From: Pseudomonas putida | Lineage (GTDB): Bacteria; Pseudomonadota; Gammaproteobacteria; Pseudomonadales; Pseudomonadaceae | Reading direction: 5' to 3' | Length of the DNA: 64,000 bases | NCBI RefSeq assembly: GCF_022627325.1 | Contig: NZ_JAETZZ010000006.1 | Coordinates: 234,774-298,773, forward strand | Shown: piece by piece, positions 18,351 to 28,793 of the stretch | How the letters are laid out: the number at the start of each line of letters is the position of its first letter | How positions within the stretch are numbered: position 1 is the stretch's first letter | The notes under the pieces: model-generated | What the model saw: the letters and a program-made list of their open reading frames with translations, nothing else | The model's database searches: none | Told to the model about the DNA's origin: nothing | Translations under genes and position numbers: made by a program

Positions 18351-19010
18351 TCACCCTTGCAGGGCCCAGACCTGGTCTGTGCCCGCAAGATAGATACGGC
18401 TCTCTTGCCTGGGTTCGACATTCCATCCCCCGGTGAACTCGCCGAACGCCGGTAACAGGCTGACCTGCTGGTCCATCAGGAAGCAGGGCAGCCTGAGCCG
18501 CTGGCGAGCGCGGCCGCGCAGGACGAATACCGGGTGCACATGGCCGCACAGCACGGGGTGTTCGGGGTGGGCGACCGGTTCGTGCTGAAGCGCAAACGGT
18601 GCCAGCAGCCAAGGTTCTTCTGCTACCTCGATATTCAGGTCGGCTGGAGGATCACCGGCATGGCGGTCGTGGTTACCGCGTACCAGCACGATGCGCAAAC
18701 CACTGTGCTGTTCTCGCCAAGCCTTCAGCTGCGCCATGGTGGCAGGCGCCTGGGCAGTTCGGGCATGCAGAAAGTCGCCAAGAATGATCAACTGCTCGCA
18801 GTCACAGGCTGCCAGCAGCGCGTTCAGGCGCTTGAGTGTGGTTTCGGTGGTGCCGCGCGGCACGGGTTGATGCAGCGCGCGGTAGCTGGCGGCTTTGCCG
18901 ATATGCACGTCCGCGACCAGCAATGCGCGGCGTGCCGGCCAATAGAGCGCGCGGTCTGGCATCAGCCACAGCGTTTGCCCGCAATGCTCGATGGTCAGGT
19001 GCTTGCTCAT
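18351..19010 (-). CDS. pdeM: Ligase-associated metallophosphoesterase PdeM
   Basis: A 219-residue calcineurin-like phosphoesterase with the full metal-binding set: D34-x-H36 in DVHIGK, D79 in ILGDFLHA, N113-H114-D115 in RGNHDRH, and GHVHP near residue 157. In the ligase-associated DNA damage response cluster this protein is thought to be a nuclease or phosphatase. Its ATG overlaps the helicase stop (ATGA). It is the last gene of the minus-strand repair operon. Confidence 0.92.
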   Translation of the reverse strand: MSKHLTIEHCGQTLWLMPDRALYWPARRALLVADVHIGKAASYRALHQPVPRGTTETTLKRLNALLAACDCEQLIILGDFLHARTAQAPATMAQLKAWREQHSGLRIVLVRGNHDRHAGDPPADLNIEVAEEPWLLAPFALQHEPVAHPEHPVLCGHVHPVFVLRGRARQRLRLPCFLMDQQVSLLPAFGEFTGGWNVEPRQESRIYLAGTDQVWALQG

Positions 19011-21502
19011 GCTTTCGTGCCTGCGGCTTTTTCGAGGTCCGCCACCATGCGCGCAATGCGATCGGCCAGCTTTTCTGTGCTCAGGGTCTCACGCATACCT
19101 TCGACCATTAGCGTGAAAGCCAAGGGCCCGGGCCGTCGAAGCTCACGCACATCCAGGCGCAGCTTGCTCATTTTCGCCAATTGATCTTGCAAGCGTTCGA
19201 TCTCCAGTTCTTCACGCAGTACCTCATCGCGCGCCTGGCCAAGCAGCAGGTTATCGGCGTCATGTTTGCGAAATACCTCGTAGAACAGCCCGCTGGAAGC
19301 CTGGATCTGCCGGGTGCTTTTCTGCGCGCCAGGGTACCCGCCGAACACCAGCCCGGAGATCTGGGCGATTTCGCGAAAGCGCCGCAAGGCCATTTCACTG
19401 GCGTTCAGGCTGGCCAGCACATCGTCCAGCAGGTGCTCGGTGGACAGCGCTGCGGGCAGGTGGCTCGCCCAGTCCACAGGGGCTGGGCTAAGCAATTCGA
19501 AGCCGTAGTCGCTGACGGCAATGGATACCGAAAGCGGCTGGTTGCGGCTGACCCGCCAGGCAATCAGGTTGGCCAGGCCAAGGTTGGCCATGCGGCCGGC
19601 GAACGGGTAGACGAACAGGTGCCAGCCTTGGCGTGTGGCAAGGGTTTCGGCCAGCAGCGTTTGCGTGGTGGGCAAGGCCGACCATTGCCCTTGGAGTGCG
19701 AGCAAGGGCTGCACGGTGCGCATTTCAGGGTCGTCGAAATGGCCGTGGGCTGCGGCGTCGAGTTTTTCCACCAGGGCATCGGCCAGCTCGCTGGACAGCG
19801 GCATGCGCCCGCCATTCCAGCGCGCTACGGCGGCTTTGCGGGCAGTGCTGCGGCGTACATAGGCGGTCATGTTTTCCACCCTGACAAGCTCGAGTATCCG
19901 CCCGGCGAACACCAGGGTATCGCCCGGGCGCAGGCGGGCGATAAAGGCTTCCTCGACACTTCCCAGATGCTTGCCACCGCCGCCTTTGCTCCAATACTTG
20001 AGCTGCAGGCTGGCGTCGCTGACGATGGTGCCGATGCCCATGCGGTGTCGCCGCGCCAGGCGCTCACTGACGACCCGCCAGATACCATCGCTGTGGGCCT
20101 CGACGCGCTGGTAATCGGGGTAGGCGCCGAGCGAACTGCCGCCGTGACAGACAAAATCCAATGCCCACTGCCACTGGCTGTCGCGTAAATCGCCGAAAGC
20201 CCAGGTGCTGCGTACTTCGGTGAGTAGCTCGGCGGGGCGAAAGCCACAGCCCAACGCCATGCTGACCAGGTGCTGAACCAGCACATCCATGCACAGCCGC
20301 GGGGAGCGACGGGCCTCGATATGGCCTGCCGCAATTGCACTGCGTGCGGCTGCGGCCTCGACCAGCTCCAGGCTGTGCGTCGGCACCAGGGTGACCCGTG
20401 ACTGGCGCCCCGGCGCGTGCCCGGAGCGCCCAGCCCGTTGCATCAGGCGGGCGACGCCTTTGGCCGAGCCAATTTGCAACACCCGTTCCACGGGCAAGAA
20501 GTCCACACCCAGGTCCAGGCTGGAGGTGCAGATCACGGCCTTGAGCGTGCCCTGCTTGAGGCTCAGTTCCACCCAGTCGCGGGTTGCGCGGGCCAGCGAG
20601 GCGTGGTGCAGGGCAATTTGCCCAGCCCAGTCAGGACGGGCGTCAAGCAGGGCCTGGTACCAGAGCTCAGCTTGGGCACGGGTGTTGGTGAATACCAGGC
20701 TGCTGGCGCTGGTGTCGAGCTCCCGGGCGACCTGAGCGAGCATCTTCAGCCCCATGTGCCCTGCCCAGGGAAAGCGTTCGATGGCCTCGGGCAGGAGTGT
20801 GTCGACTACCAGGCGCTTGTCCTGGCGGCCCTTTATCAGCCGGCCGCCGTTGGGCACCAGCACCTCGAGTGCATGCGGCAGGTTGCCCAAGGTGGCAGAC
20901 AGCCCCCAGGTCACCAGTTGCGGTTGCCAGCGACGCAAGCGGGCGAGGGCCAATTGCAGCTGTACGCCGCGTTTGTTGCCGAGCAGTTCGTGCCATTCAT
21001 CCACCACGACCATGCGCAGGTTGGCGAAATCATCGCAGGCTTTGGCCCGCGTCAATAGCAGGGTCAGGCTCTCGGGGGTGGTGATCAATGTACTCGGCAG
21101 GCGCCGGGCCTGGCGGGCGCGCTCGGCGCTGCCGGTGTCGCCGCTGCGCACGCCGACACTCCAGTTCAGGCCAAGGTCGTCCAGCGGCGCTTGCAAGGCG
21201 CGTGCGGTATCGGCCGCCAGCGCGCGCATGGGGGTAATCCACAAGACCTGCAATGGCGCCGGCTGCCGCCCTGCGCCCTGCTTGGCGAAGGCGCGCAGTG
21301 CGGCCAGCCACAGGGCGTAGGTCTTGCCGGCGCCGGTACTGGCATGCAGCAGCCCCGACTCGCCACGCTCGACCGCCGCCCAGGTTTGCCGCTGGAAGGC
21401 GAAGGGCGTCCAGCTGCGCATGCGAAACCAGGCATTGGCAATGTCAGGAGGGCTTGGCATCGGGCCGTCGGGTCCTTCGAAGGTTGTGCTTCTACTGACC
21501 AT
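19007..21502 (-). CDS. Ligase-associated DEXH-box helicase (Lhr family)
   Basis: An 831-residue superfamily 2 helicase. Walker A is ASTGAGKT (about 54-61), the DEXH box reads DEWH in [11 protein letters not shown], motif III is GLSATLG, and motif VI is [11 protein letters not shown]. The C-terminal half is the Lhr-specific extension. It should unwind DNA or RNA-DNA hybrids 3'-5'. The start is uncertain: an in-frame ATG at 21460 ([12 protein letters not shown]) is equally plausible and neither has a clear ribosome site. Confidence 0.92.
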   Translation of the reverse strand: MVSRSTTFEGPDGPMPSPPDIANAWFRMRSWTPFAFQRQTWAAVERGESGLLHASTGAGKTYALWLAALRAFAKQGAGRQPAPLQVLWITPMRALAADTARALQAPLDDLGLNWSVGVRSGDTGSAERARQARRLPSTLITTPESLTLLLTRAKACDDFANLRMVVVDEWHELLGNKRGVQLQLALARLRRWQPQLVTWGLSATLGNLPHALEVLVPNGGRLIKGRQDKRLVVDTLLPEAIERFPWAGHMGLKMLAQVARELDTSASSLVFTNTRAQAELWYQALLDARPDWAGQIALHHASLARATRDWVELSLKQGTLKAVICTSSLDLGVDFLPVERVLQIGSAKGVARLMQRAGRSGHAPGRQSRVTLVPTHSLELVEAAAARSAIAAGHIEARRSPRLCMDVLVQHLVSMALGCGFRPAELLTEVRSTWAFGDLRDSQWQWALDFVCHGGSSLGAYPDYQRVEAHSDGIWRVVSERLARRHRMGIGTIVSDASLQLKYWSKGGGGKHLGSVEEAFIARLRPGDTLVFAGRILELVRVENMTAYVRRSTARKAAVARWNGGRMPLSSELADALVEKLDAAAHGHFDDPEMRTVQPLLALQGQWSALPTTQTLLAETLATRQGWHLFVYPFAGRMANLGLANLIAWRVSRNQPLSVSIAVSDYGFELLSPAPVDWASHLPAALSTEHLLDDVLASLNASEMALRRFREIAQISGLVFGGYPGAQKSTRQIQASSGLFYEVFRKHDADNLLLGQARDEVLREELEIERLQDQLAKMSKLRLDVRELRRPGPLAFTLMVEGMRETLSTEKLADRIARMVADLEKAAGTKA

Positions 21503-21528
21503 CGGCCCGGTGGTTTGGTTTTACCGGG

Positions 21529-22644
21529 TCAGTTGGCCAGCAGGTAACCGCTGCGACACACCTGTTCACCGGCGACATGGGCGATGACCATGCCCGTCGT
21601 GGCCATGCGCCGAACGCTGCGGGCATACAGCAGGCCAGGCTGGCGGTTGCGCACGGCCGTCACCCGGTCGCTGAGCGGGTCGATGACCTCCGCGACCAGT
21701 TGCCCTGCCTCAAGGTACTGACCGGGGCGGGCGTGGTACACCAGCAGCCCACCGAGCGGAGCCGATATCGGCTCTACGGCGGCCAGGGGCGTCGCGGCTC
21801 GGGGCAGGGGGGGCAAGGGCGCTGCAGGGCTTTCGATGACTTCGGCGTGAATCAGGTAATCGAGGATCGCCTGGCAGTCATGGCTGGCCAGGTCATGGCT
21901 GACATCGGCCTGGCCACGCAACTCGACCGTTACCGACACGCTACCCAATGGGATCGGGAAGCGCTTGCCGAAGCGTTGCTGCAACTGCCACCAGACCAGG
22001 CTGAAGCATTCGTCGAACGACTGCCCGCCGGAATCGGTGGCCAGCAAGCTGGCCTGGGCACCCAGGTAGCGGGCCAGCGGCTCTACTTGAGGCCAGGCTT
22101 CCGGGGTGGTGTAGAGGTGCTCTACCGCCTCGAAGTCGCAGTGCAGGTCCAGAATCAGGTCGGCATCGCAGGCCAACCGCTGCAGGGTCAGGCGCTGGGA
22201 CTGCAGCGGTGTGTGGGCCGGGTGTGCGTCCAGGCCACGGCGCAGGTATTCGCGGATCAAGGTACGGTTGTGGTCGGCATCCTGGGTCAGGTGGCCCTCC
22301 ACCTGGTCGCCGATGGCGTCGGAAAGGTCGACGAAGTTGCGGTTGAAGTTCTCGCCGCTCTGTAATTCGAAACGACCCAGTGGTGCGTCCAGCATCACTT
22401 GCTCCAGGCCTACCGGGTTGGCCACCGGCACCAGGACGATTTCGCGGCGCAGGCGCCCTTGCTGCTCCAGTTCGGCCAGGCGACGCTTGAGGTGCCAGGC
22501 CACCAGCATGCCGGGTAACTCATCGGCATGCAGCGAGGCCTGTATGTACACCTTGGCGCCACCGCGCGGGCCGAAGTGGAAGCTGTGGAGTTGGCGAATG
22601 ATGCCCGGTACGGGCGAGAGCAGGTCGTGTGTCGAATGGTGCAT
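21529..22644 (-). CDS. Succinylglutamate desuccinylase/aspartoacylase-family deacylase (M14-like)
   Basis: A 371-residue predicted zinc hydrolase. The zinc-binding H-x-x-E is in SLHADELPG, the substrate-binding NRNF is in GENFNRNF, and the third zinc ligand is in LDLHCDFEA. The last 80 residues form a lipoyl-like beta domain (ISAPLGGLLVYHARPGQYLE). The ATG at 22644 has AGGA six bases upstream; an in-frame extension to 22692 lacks one. The substrate is unknown. It sits between the ligase and helicase genes on the same strand, so it may be co-expressed with the repair cluster. Confidence 0.85.
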   Translation of the reverse strand: MHHSTHDLLSPVPGIIRQLHSFHFGPRGGAKVYIQASLHADELPGMLVAWHLKRRLAELEQQGRLRREIVLVPVANPVGLEQVMLDAPLGRFELQSGENFNRNFVDLSDAIGDQVEGHLTQDADHNRTLIREYLRRGLDAHPAHTPLQSQRLTLQRLACDADLILDLHCDFEAVEHLYTTPEAWPQVEPLARYLGAQASLLATDSGGQSFDECFSLVWWQLQQRFGKRFPIPLGSVSVTVELRGQADVSHDLASHDCQAILDYLIHAEVIESPAAPLPPLPRAATPLAAVEPISAPLGGLLVYHARPGQYLEAGQLVAEVIDPLSDRVTAVRNRQPGLLYARSVRRMATTGMVIAHVAGEQVCRSGYLLAN

Positions 22645-22741
22645 GGTGGTCCTGGCTGCGTGGCGAAAACGGTCTGCGACACGGGTCGGCACAAAGATAG
22701 AAGCATAATTTTAGCCAGTATGCTTCACCGTGTTGGCTTCT

Positions 22742-24403
22742 TCAGGCCAGCAGCGCTTGCAGGGTCGCCAGGTCATCGGCCTCCTCCACAGGTTTATCCA
22801 GGCGCCAGCGCAGCATGCGCGGAAAACGCACGGCTATCCCGCTCTTGTGCCGTTTAGACAGGGCGATGCCTTCGAACCCCAGTTCGAACACCAGCGTTGG
22901 CTTGACGCTGCGCACCGGCCCGAAGGTCTCCACCGTGGTCTTGCGAATGATTGCATCGACCTTGCGCATTTCTTCATCGCTCAGGCCCGAATAGGCCTTG
23001 GCAAAAGGTACCAGGGCACGCTCAGGGTCGCCGGGTGGTGCGTTCCACACCGCGAAGGTGTAGTCACTGTAAAGGCTGGCGCGTCGGCCGTGGCCGCGCT
23101 GGGCATAGATCAGCACGGCATCCACGCTGAGCGGGTCGATCTTCCACTTCCACCACACCCCCATATCCTTGGTCCGGCCCACCCCGTACAGCGCATCGCG
23201 CTGCTTGAGCATCAGGCCCTCGACGCCCAGGCTGCGCGATCGTTCGCGCTGGATGGCAAGCGCATGCCAGTCCGCCCCTTCGAGCAGAGGCGAAAGCAGT
23301 ACCGGGGCCAAGGGGTAGGCGTCGACCAGACGCTGCAATTGCTGGCGGCGCTCATGTTGGGGGCGGTTTCGCCAGTCCTCGCCTTGCCACTCCAGCAAAT
23401 CGTAGGCTTGCAGTACCACCGGAGCATCGGCGAGCAGCTTCTTGCCCAGCGTCTTGCGGCCAATGCGCTGCTGCAGCAGTGCAAACGGTTGCACGGCCAG
23501 TGCCTGGTCGCCGCTGGCGTCAGGCTTCCAGACCAGGATCTCACCGTCGAGCACAACGCCGTCGGGAAGGTTCTGCGCCAGGCTGTGCAGCTCCGGGAAG
23601 CGCTCGGTGACCAGCTCTTCGCCGCGTGACCACACCCAGACATGGCCGTCGCGCTTGACCACTTGGGCGCGGATGCCATCCCACTTCCATTCTATCTGCC
23701 AGGCGCTGGGCGGGCCGAGCAGGGCGTCGAACTGTTCGATCGGGGCCTGCAGGGCATGGGCCAGGAAGAACGGGTAAGGTTGGCCACCCCGTTGGCTATG
23801 TTCATCGGCCGATTCAGCAGCGACCAGCGTGTGGTAACTGTTGGCTGTGGGGCGATGACTGATGTCGGTATAGCCGACCAGGCGCTGCGCTATGCGTTTG
23901 GCATCCAGCCCGGCCAGTTGCGCCAGTGCCCGGGTGACCAGCAGCTTGGATACGCCCACGCGAAAGCTGCCGGTGATCAGCTTCAGGCACAGCATCAGGC
24001 TGGGGCGATCCAACTGTGCCCACAGTGGCGGTAGGCGCTGTTGGACCTCTTCGGCGGGCAGCCCACGCAATGGCAGCAGATGGGCTTCGACCCAGTAGGC
24101 CAGCCCGCTGTCGCTCCCTTGCTGGTTTTCAGGCAGCAACAAAGAGATGGTCTCCGCCAGGTCGCCCACGGCCTGGTAGCTTTCTTCGAATAACCAGCCC
24201 GGCAGCCCGGCCAATGCCGTTGCCAGTTCGCGCAGCACCCGGGTGGGGACCAACTGCCGTGGCCGGCCACCGGAAAGAAAATACACAGCCCAGGCGGCAT
24301 CCTCGGCGGGCGCTGCGGCAAAGTACTCGCGCAATGCTTGCAGCTTGGCATTGCTGGAGGTCGTGGCATCCAGGCGCAGGTACAGCTGGGCAAAGGCCTT
24401 CAT
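22742..24403 (-). CDS. ATP-dependent DNA ligase (ligase-associated cluster)
   Basis: A 553-residue ATP-dependent DNA ligase with an N-terminal DNA-binding domain (1-200), the nucleotidyl-transferase active site EWKWDGIRAQ with K240 as the adenylated lysine, VEGLMLK and WWKWK motifs, and a C-terminal OB domain. It differs from the essential NAD-dependent LigA and seals nicks in a specialised repair pathway. Its ATG overlaps the exonuclease stop (ATGA). Confidence 0.94.
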   Translation of the reverse strand: MKAFAQLYLRLDATTSSNAKLQALREYFAAAPAEDAAWAVYFLSGGRPRQLVPTRVLRELATALAGLPGWLFEESYQAVGDLAETISLLLPENQQGSDSGLAYWVEAHLLPLRGLPAEEVQQRLPPLWAQLDRPSLMLCLKLITGSFRVGVSKLLVTRALAQLAGLDAKRIAQRLVGYTDISHRPTANSYHTLVAAESADEHSQRGGQPYPFFLAHALQAPIEQFDALLGPPSAWQIEWKWDGIRAQVVKRDGHVWVWSRGEELVTERFPELHSLAQNLPDGVVLDGEILVWKPDASGDQALAVQPFALLQQRIGRKTLGKKLLADAPVVLQAYDLLEWQGEDWRNRPQHERRQQLQRLVDAYPLAPVLLSPLLEGADWHALAIQRERSRSLGVEGLMLKQRDALYGVGRTKDMGVWWKWKIDPLSVDAVLIYAQRGHGRRASLYSDYTFAVWNAPPGDPERALVPFAKAYSGLSDEEMRKVDAIIRKTTVETFGPVRSVKPTLVFELGFEGIALSKRHKSGIAVRFPRMLRWRLDKPVEEADDLATLQALLA

Positions 24404-25416
24404 GCCTCGGCTTCCGTTGCTGGCGTGTCATCCTCTTCACCGTACTCGGTAACGAACGCTCGCGCGTCCAGGCCCCGCTCACTGAGGTAGCGCACCAGCA
24501 CGTTGACCGAACCATGGGTGACCATGACGCGCTCGGCCCCTGTCTGTTCGATGGCCCATAGCAGCCCAGGCCAGTCTGCATGGTCGGAAAGTACGAAACC
24601 GCGGTCTACGCCGCGCCGGCGTCGCGTGCCGCGCAGCAGCATCCAGCCACTGGCGAAGGCGTCGCTGTAATCACCGAAGCGACGCATCCAGCTGCTGCCG
24701 GCGGCAGAAGGGGGCGCCAAGACGATGGCCTGGCGCATGAGCGGGTCATTACGGGGAACATCGCCGGCATAGAGGGTTTGTGGCAGGTGTACACCGCCCT
24801 CTCGGTATACCTGGTTCAATGGCTCTACTGCGCCATGTACCAGGATCGGCCCGATGCTCGGATCCAGGCCATGCAGTATTCGCTGGGCCTTGCCGAAGGC
24901 ATAGCAGAACAACACGCTGGCCTTGCCTTGGTCGCGATTGGCCCGCCACCATTCATTCACCCCCGCAAATACCTCTGCCTGGCTGGGCCAGCGGTAGATG
25001 GGCAGGCCGAAGGTCGACTCGGTGATGAAGGTGTGGCAGCGCACTGGCTCGAACGGCGCACAGGTAGCATCCGGCTCGACTTTGTAGTCCCCGGAGGCAA
25101 CCCAGACTTCGCCGTCGTGTTCCAGGCGTACCTGTGCCGAGCCCAGCACGTGCCCGGCCGGGTGCAAGCTCAGGGTGACGCCGTGGTGGCGGATACGCTC
25201 GCCGTAGGGCAGGGCCTGCAGGTCGATATCCTGGCCCAGGCGGCTGCGCAGGATGCCGGCCCCAGGGGCGGCGGTCAGGTAATGTGTATTGCCACGACGG
25301 GCATGATCGCCATGGCCGTGGGTGATGATGGCGCGCTCCACCGGCCGCCAAGGGTCGATGTAGAAATCACCGGGCGGGCAGTACAGGCCTTCGGGGCGGG
25401 CGATGACGAGGTCCAT
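24400..25416 (-). CDS. Ligase-associated metallo-beta-lactamase-fold exonuclease
   Basis: A 338-residue MBL-fold nuclease related to the SNM1/CPSF group. The metal-binding HxHxDH is at residues 33-38 (THGHGDHA), followed by HPAGHVLGSAQV, SGDYKVEPD and LSDHADWPGL, typical of this exonuclease family. An in-frame TTG at 25431 is possible, but the ATG at 25416 gives the expected MDLVIARPEGLYC start. It is the first gene of the repair operon. Confidence 0.92.
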   Translation of the reverse strand: MDLVIARPEGLYCPPGDFYIDPWRPVERAIITHGHGDHARRGNTHYLTAAPGAGILRSRLGQDIDLQALPYGERIRHHGVTLSLHPAGHVLGSAQVRLEHDGEVWVASGDYKVEPDATCAPFEPVRCHTFITESTFGLPIYRWPSQAEVFAGVNEWWRANRDQGKASVLFCYAFGKAQRILHGLDPSIGPILVHGAVEPLNQVYREGGVHLPQTLYAGDVPRNDPLMRQAIVLAPPSAAGSSWMRRFGDYSDAFASGWMLLRGTRRRRGVDRGFVLSDHADWPGLLWAIEQTGAERVMVTHGSVNVLVRYLSERGLDARAFVTEYGEEDDTPATEAEA

Positions 25417-25523
25417 GGCGATGCCTGGCAAGAGGGCTTACAGGCTCAGAGCATCAGCGTGGCGTGGAAGTTCGCGTGGTGTTGGTAGCCAACCCTGCAG
25501 CGCAGGGCTGGCTGTGGGGCTAT

Positions 25524-25862
25524 TCAGCGCAGCGCCATTTTCCAGGCCGCGCCTTTGGTCTGCGCCACGCTGATTTTTTCGGCGTGGGCAATGTTCTTGA
25601 TGAAGCCACCCTGCACCAGCCTTGGGGAGGTATGGAAGTATTCCCAAGTGGTGGTGCCGTCCTGGCTCTGCAGGTCTTGGCTGTCATAAGAGATTTCAAG
25701 GGTGGCTGGCGACGTGGTCGCTGGCGTCGAGAACTCGCCGTCGATCATGCTGTAGCCTGCTTGCTCGTTGCCGGCCCACAGCTGAAGATCAATGGTGCTG
25801 CCCTCCGGCACGGCCAGCGATGCAGGCCAGGACACTTCGATCGTCAGGGTTTCTTTGCTCAT
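25524..25862 (-). CDS. Small hypothetical protein with a beta-rich domain
   Basis: A 112-residue protein I do not firmly recognise. It looks all-beta (LTIEVSWPASLAVPEGSTID and later strands), has no signal peptide, and its start faintly resembles YbaY/YscW-type domains. The ATG at 25862 has AAGGA eight bases upstream. An imperfect hairpin (25488-25512) lies after its stop but has no T run. Confidence 0.6.
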   Translation of the reverse strand: MSKETLTIEVSWPASLAVPEGSTIDLQLWAGNEQAGYSMIDGEFSTPATTSPATLEISYDSQDLQSQDGTTTWEYFHTSPRLVQGGFIKNIAHAEKISVAQTKGAAWKMALR

Positions 25863-25968
25863 GCTGAACATCCTTCTTTGATGGGTTGACCGCATTCGCT
25901 ATCTGAACGAGCGCGGCAAGAAGGGATGCTAAGTACCCAGGCGTCAGGGATGCAGATGGAAACCGGAC

Positions 25969-28410
25969 CTATCTTCCCGGTACCAGGGTCAGCCGCTGGT
26001 TGCCATAGGCCCGGGCAAAATGCTGCGGCTGGAGTGGCAGGCTCATGAACCGGCCCTTGAACCAGGCATCGAGCCCGTCGCTGTAGTGGGCGCTGGCCGG
26101 GTTACCGGATTGCCCAGTACTGGTCAGTACCTGTAGGGGTTCTGCCTGGCCGAAGTCGACGATCATGCGCGCCGAGGCCGGCAGGTGCGTGTCGAAATCG
26201 CTGCCCCACGCATAGGGCGTCAGGGCCACGGTGCTGAAGTCACCGCCGGCCGCCTGGGGCGAACGGCTCAGCGCATCGCCCAGGCCGTGGTACGCAGGGG
26301 CAGGCCAACGGTATTGGTGCAATTTGCCCCATTGCCAGGCGCGGCGGTCGGCACCCAGTTGGGCATTGCCGGCATCCACGGCAGCGGCCAGGCTGCGGGC
26401 CAGAATGGCCGGTTTGTCTTCTTTTTGCGCCGTGCTGCGATCATCCCAGAACGGGCTGTCTTCGCGGCCAAGCAGGTGGTCGGCCTGGGCCGAGTAGGAC
26501 AGGCGCGCATTGCTGACGAACGCCTGCCAGGCAGTGCTGGATGGCGGACCGAGGTCGTCGAGGAAGGTCTGGCGCGCCACTTCCTGGAGGAACAGTTCAT
26601 ACAGCGCGGCATCCGCTGAGACCGGGCTCAGGCGACCATCGAACGCTTTGAGGCGGGCCAGCGCGTCGCGGGCCTTGTCGCGCTGGGCGGCAGGCAGGGC
26701 GTCGATCGCTTGCTTGAGCGGTTGGGCCATGCCTGGGGCGTCGAACATCTGCTTGAGCTTGTCGGCCAGCAGCGTCTGCTGGTCGTTCTGCAGGGCCATC
26801 AGGCTACGGCTGTCGTGACGGCCATTGCCGGCCAGCTCGCCAAGGCGCTCGGCGCGTTCGGGGTAATACCAGGTGTTGGACAACTGCATGCCGTAGCCGC
26901 GCGGCAAGCTGCGCTGGTTGGCATGGGCGATCCAGCCGCTCGGTGGGTCCTGGTCGTAGGGGTGCAGCATCGGGTCGGCGTAACCGTCCCAGTCGTAGCG
27001 ACCCTCCCAGCCCGGGGATGGCAGCAGGCCCTGGCCCTCACGGCGGTTCGGGTAGCGGCCGCTGACCTGCCAGCCAATATGCTCAGGTTCGGCGAACACG
27101 AAGTTGAGCGCCACCGCCGCGACCTCGCGGGTGCTGTCGAACGCGCGTTCCACGGTTTGCGCTCGGGTCAGGTCGAACAACGCATCCAGGCTGCGATCAC
27201 CCTTGGGCTGCGGCAAGTTCAGGGCCAGACCTAGGCTGGGGCTGCCGGGCTGGGCGAGCAGGGTGCCATGACGGGTGTCGTACATCACTTCGCGCAGCGG
27301 GCGTTGGCCGCGGATGAAGAAGGTTTCGCTGCGTGCGCGTGCGGGCAGCCACTTGCCGTCGGCCAAGTAGCTGACCTGGGTGCCCTGATGGCGCAACCGC
27401 TCCAGGTACAGGTCCTGGTTGTCGGCCATTACCGCGCTGCTGCTCCAGGCCAGCTTGCCGTTGTAGCCGGCCAGGACGATGGGCAGGCCCGGCAGCGACA
27501 GGCCTGCAACCTGGTACTTGCCGGTGTGGATCTGCACCGGGCTCAGGGCCCAGGCGGCGCGGCTGTCGCTTGCCAACAGGCTTTTGCCGCTGCGGCTGCG
27601 TTGCGGGCCCAAGGCCAGGTTGGCCGACCCCGGGCTGCCCAGCAGGTTGAGGTCAGCGAGCTTCTGGCTGGCGGCTGCGAGCGCAGCCAGGCCCGGTAGT
27701 TGGCTGCTCAGGTTCAGCCCCTTCAGCTTTTCCACTTCAGCGTCAGCCAGGGGTTCGTCCGGCGCGCCAGGCAGCAGCCAGGGCAGCTTATCGCTGCCGA
27801 CCTTCTGCGCCAGGGTCAGGGCACTGAGTTCTTCTTGCAGGTTCACTGACTGGCTGAAGGCATACAGGCTGAAGACCAGCGCCGAATCCTCGGGCTTCCA
27901 GTATTCGGGGCGGTAGCCGCTGCTGGCGAGGTTGGCCGGTAATTTGTCACGGTAGCGGAACAGATAGGCATTGACCCCGCGGGCGTAGACTTCGAAGAAG
28001 CGCTTGAGCCGGGGCGAAGCATCGGCGTACAGCTCGGCGGCGTTGTGCTTGAGGTTGGCAGCGCGCATCAGGCGGTCGATGTCCAGCGCCTCGCTTCCGG
28101 CCAGTTCCGCCAGGCGGCCCTGGGCCAGCAGGCGCATGGCGAGCATTTGCTCGATACGGTCGCCGGCGTGCACATAGCCGAGGCTGAACAGGGCGTCATG
28201 GAAGCTGCTGCTTTCGATCAGCGGTGCGCCCATGGCGTTACGGCGTACCGAAACATTCTGCGCCAGGCCTTTGAGCGGCTGCACGCCGGTGGTCGGTGGC
28301 ACACTGTCCTGATAGCCGCCCAACTGGCAACCGGCAAGCGCGAGCATGCCGAGCAGCGTGGCAGTGGCGGCGAACCGAGGGCGGAAGGGAGGAAGGACGG
28401 GGGCGGCCAT
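25969..28410 (-). CDS. Penicillin-acylase-family lipoprotein (Ntn hydrolase)
   Basis: An 813-residue precursor of the penicillin/AHL acylase family. A lipoprotein signal ends in LALAGC with C28 as the lipid-bearing residue. An alpha-subunit region and spacer follow, and the likely autocleavage site is at [12 protein letters not shown], where the new N-terminal Ser would be the nucleophile. The usual SNxW-type sequence is altered here. Later segments ([33 protein letters not shown]) fit the beta subunit. The substrate could be N-acyl-homoserine lactones or other amides. AGGAG precedes the ATG at eight bases. Confidence 0.88.
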   Translation of the reverse strand: MAAPVLPPFRPRFAATATLLGMLALAGCQLGGYQDSVPPTTGVQPLKGLAQNVSVRRNAMGAPLIESSSFHDALFSLGYVHAGDRIEQMLAMRLLAQGRLAELAGSEALDIDRLMRAANLKHNAAELYADASPRLKRFFEVYARGVNAYLFRYRDKLPANLASSGYRPEYWKPEDSALVFSLYAFSQSVNLQEELSALTLAQKVGSDKLPWLLPGAPDEPLADAEVEKLKGLNLSSQLPGLAALAAASQKLADLNLLGSPGSANLALGPQRSRSGKSLLASDSRAAWALSPVQIHTGKYQVAGLSLPGLPIVLAGYNGKLAWSSSAVMADNQDLYLERLRHQGTQVSYLADGKWLPARARSETFFIRGQRPLREVMYDTRHGTLLAQPGSPSLGLALNLPQPKGDRSLDALFDLTRAQTVERAFDSTREVAAVALNFVFAEPEHIGWQVSGRYPNRREGQGLLPSPGWEGRYDWDGYADPMLHPYDQDPPSGWIAHANQRSLPRGYGMQLSNTWYYPERAERLGELAGNGRHDSRSLMALQNDQQTLLADKLKQMFDAPGMAQPLKQAIDALPAAQRDKARDALARLKAFDGRLSPVSADAALYELFLQEVARQTFLDDLGPPSSTAWQAFVSNARLSYSAQADHLLGREDSPFWDDRSTAQKEDKPAILARSLAAAVDAGNAQLGADRRAWQWGKLHQYRWPAPAYHGLGDALSRSPQAAGGDFSTVALTPYAWGSDFDTHLPASARMIVDFGQAEPLQVLTSTGQSGNPASAHYSDGLDAWFKGRFMSLPLQPQHFARAYGNQRLTLVPGR

Positions 28411-28514
28411 GACAAGGGCTCCTGCAAGGCGTGGCGGGGGTCGAATGGCGCTAAGGTAGTGAGCGCGCAGGCGCCGTGCAAGGTGCGGGGAAGCTTTATT
28501 TACCAGCGGTCGGT

Positions 28515-28565
28515 AGCTTCAAGCTGCACCTGGTGCGGGCCTGCTTTTTCCAGCAGCTTGAAGCT
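28515..28565. repeat. Second heptamer-type inverted repeat
   Basis: AGCTTCAAGCTGC at 28515-28527 and GCAGCTTGAAGCT at 28553-28565 form a perfect 13-bp inverted repeat with a 25-base loop. The arms consist of the same AAGCTGC/AAGCTTC heptamers as the larger array at 3816-3917. It lies between the SEC-C gene end and the acylase start. Confidence 0.75.
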
Positions 28566-28582
28566 TGCCGCTTAGCGCTTGA

Positions 28583-28786
28583 TCAGGCCCCGTGGCACTT
28601 CTTGAATTTCTTCTCGCTGCCGCACGGGCATGGATCGTTGCGGCCGACGTCTTTCAACGCATTGCGAACCGGCTCCTGATGGCCGTGATTGCAATGCGGG
28701 CCGTGCACATGGCCATGGTCGTGATCGTGGTGATGATCGTGTCCGTGGTTGCAGTCGGGGCCATGAACATGGGGTTGTTGGGTCAT
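28583..28786 (-). CDS. His-rich SEC-C motif protein
   Basis: A 67-residue protein. Residues 6-36 contain 14 histidines and two cysteines, including two near-identical units [11 protein letters not shown] and [11 protein letters not shown]. The C terminus is a SEC-C zinc motif ([19 protein letters not shown], Cys 53, 55, 64 and His 65). The SEC-C motif binds zinc and appears at the C terminus of SecA. A metal-storage or metal-delivery role is an inference. The gene is last of a four-gene operon, seven bases after the LEA-type lipoprotein gene. Confidence 0.8.
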   Translation of the reverse strand: MTQQPHVHGPDCNHGHDHHHDHDHGHVHGPHCNHGHQEPVRNALKDVGRNDPCPCGSEKKFKKCHGA

Positions 28787-28793
28787 TGCAGGG

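Noticed and set aside
18351..25416. A new phage-defence island
   Set aside because: The nuclease, helicase, ligase and phosphoesterase set matches a known DNA repair cluster and lies in a core genomic context without mobile genes.
28583..28786. A fragment of SecA
   Set aside because: The SEC-C motif is shared, but there is no other SecA sequence and the His-rich part has its own start and ribosome site.
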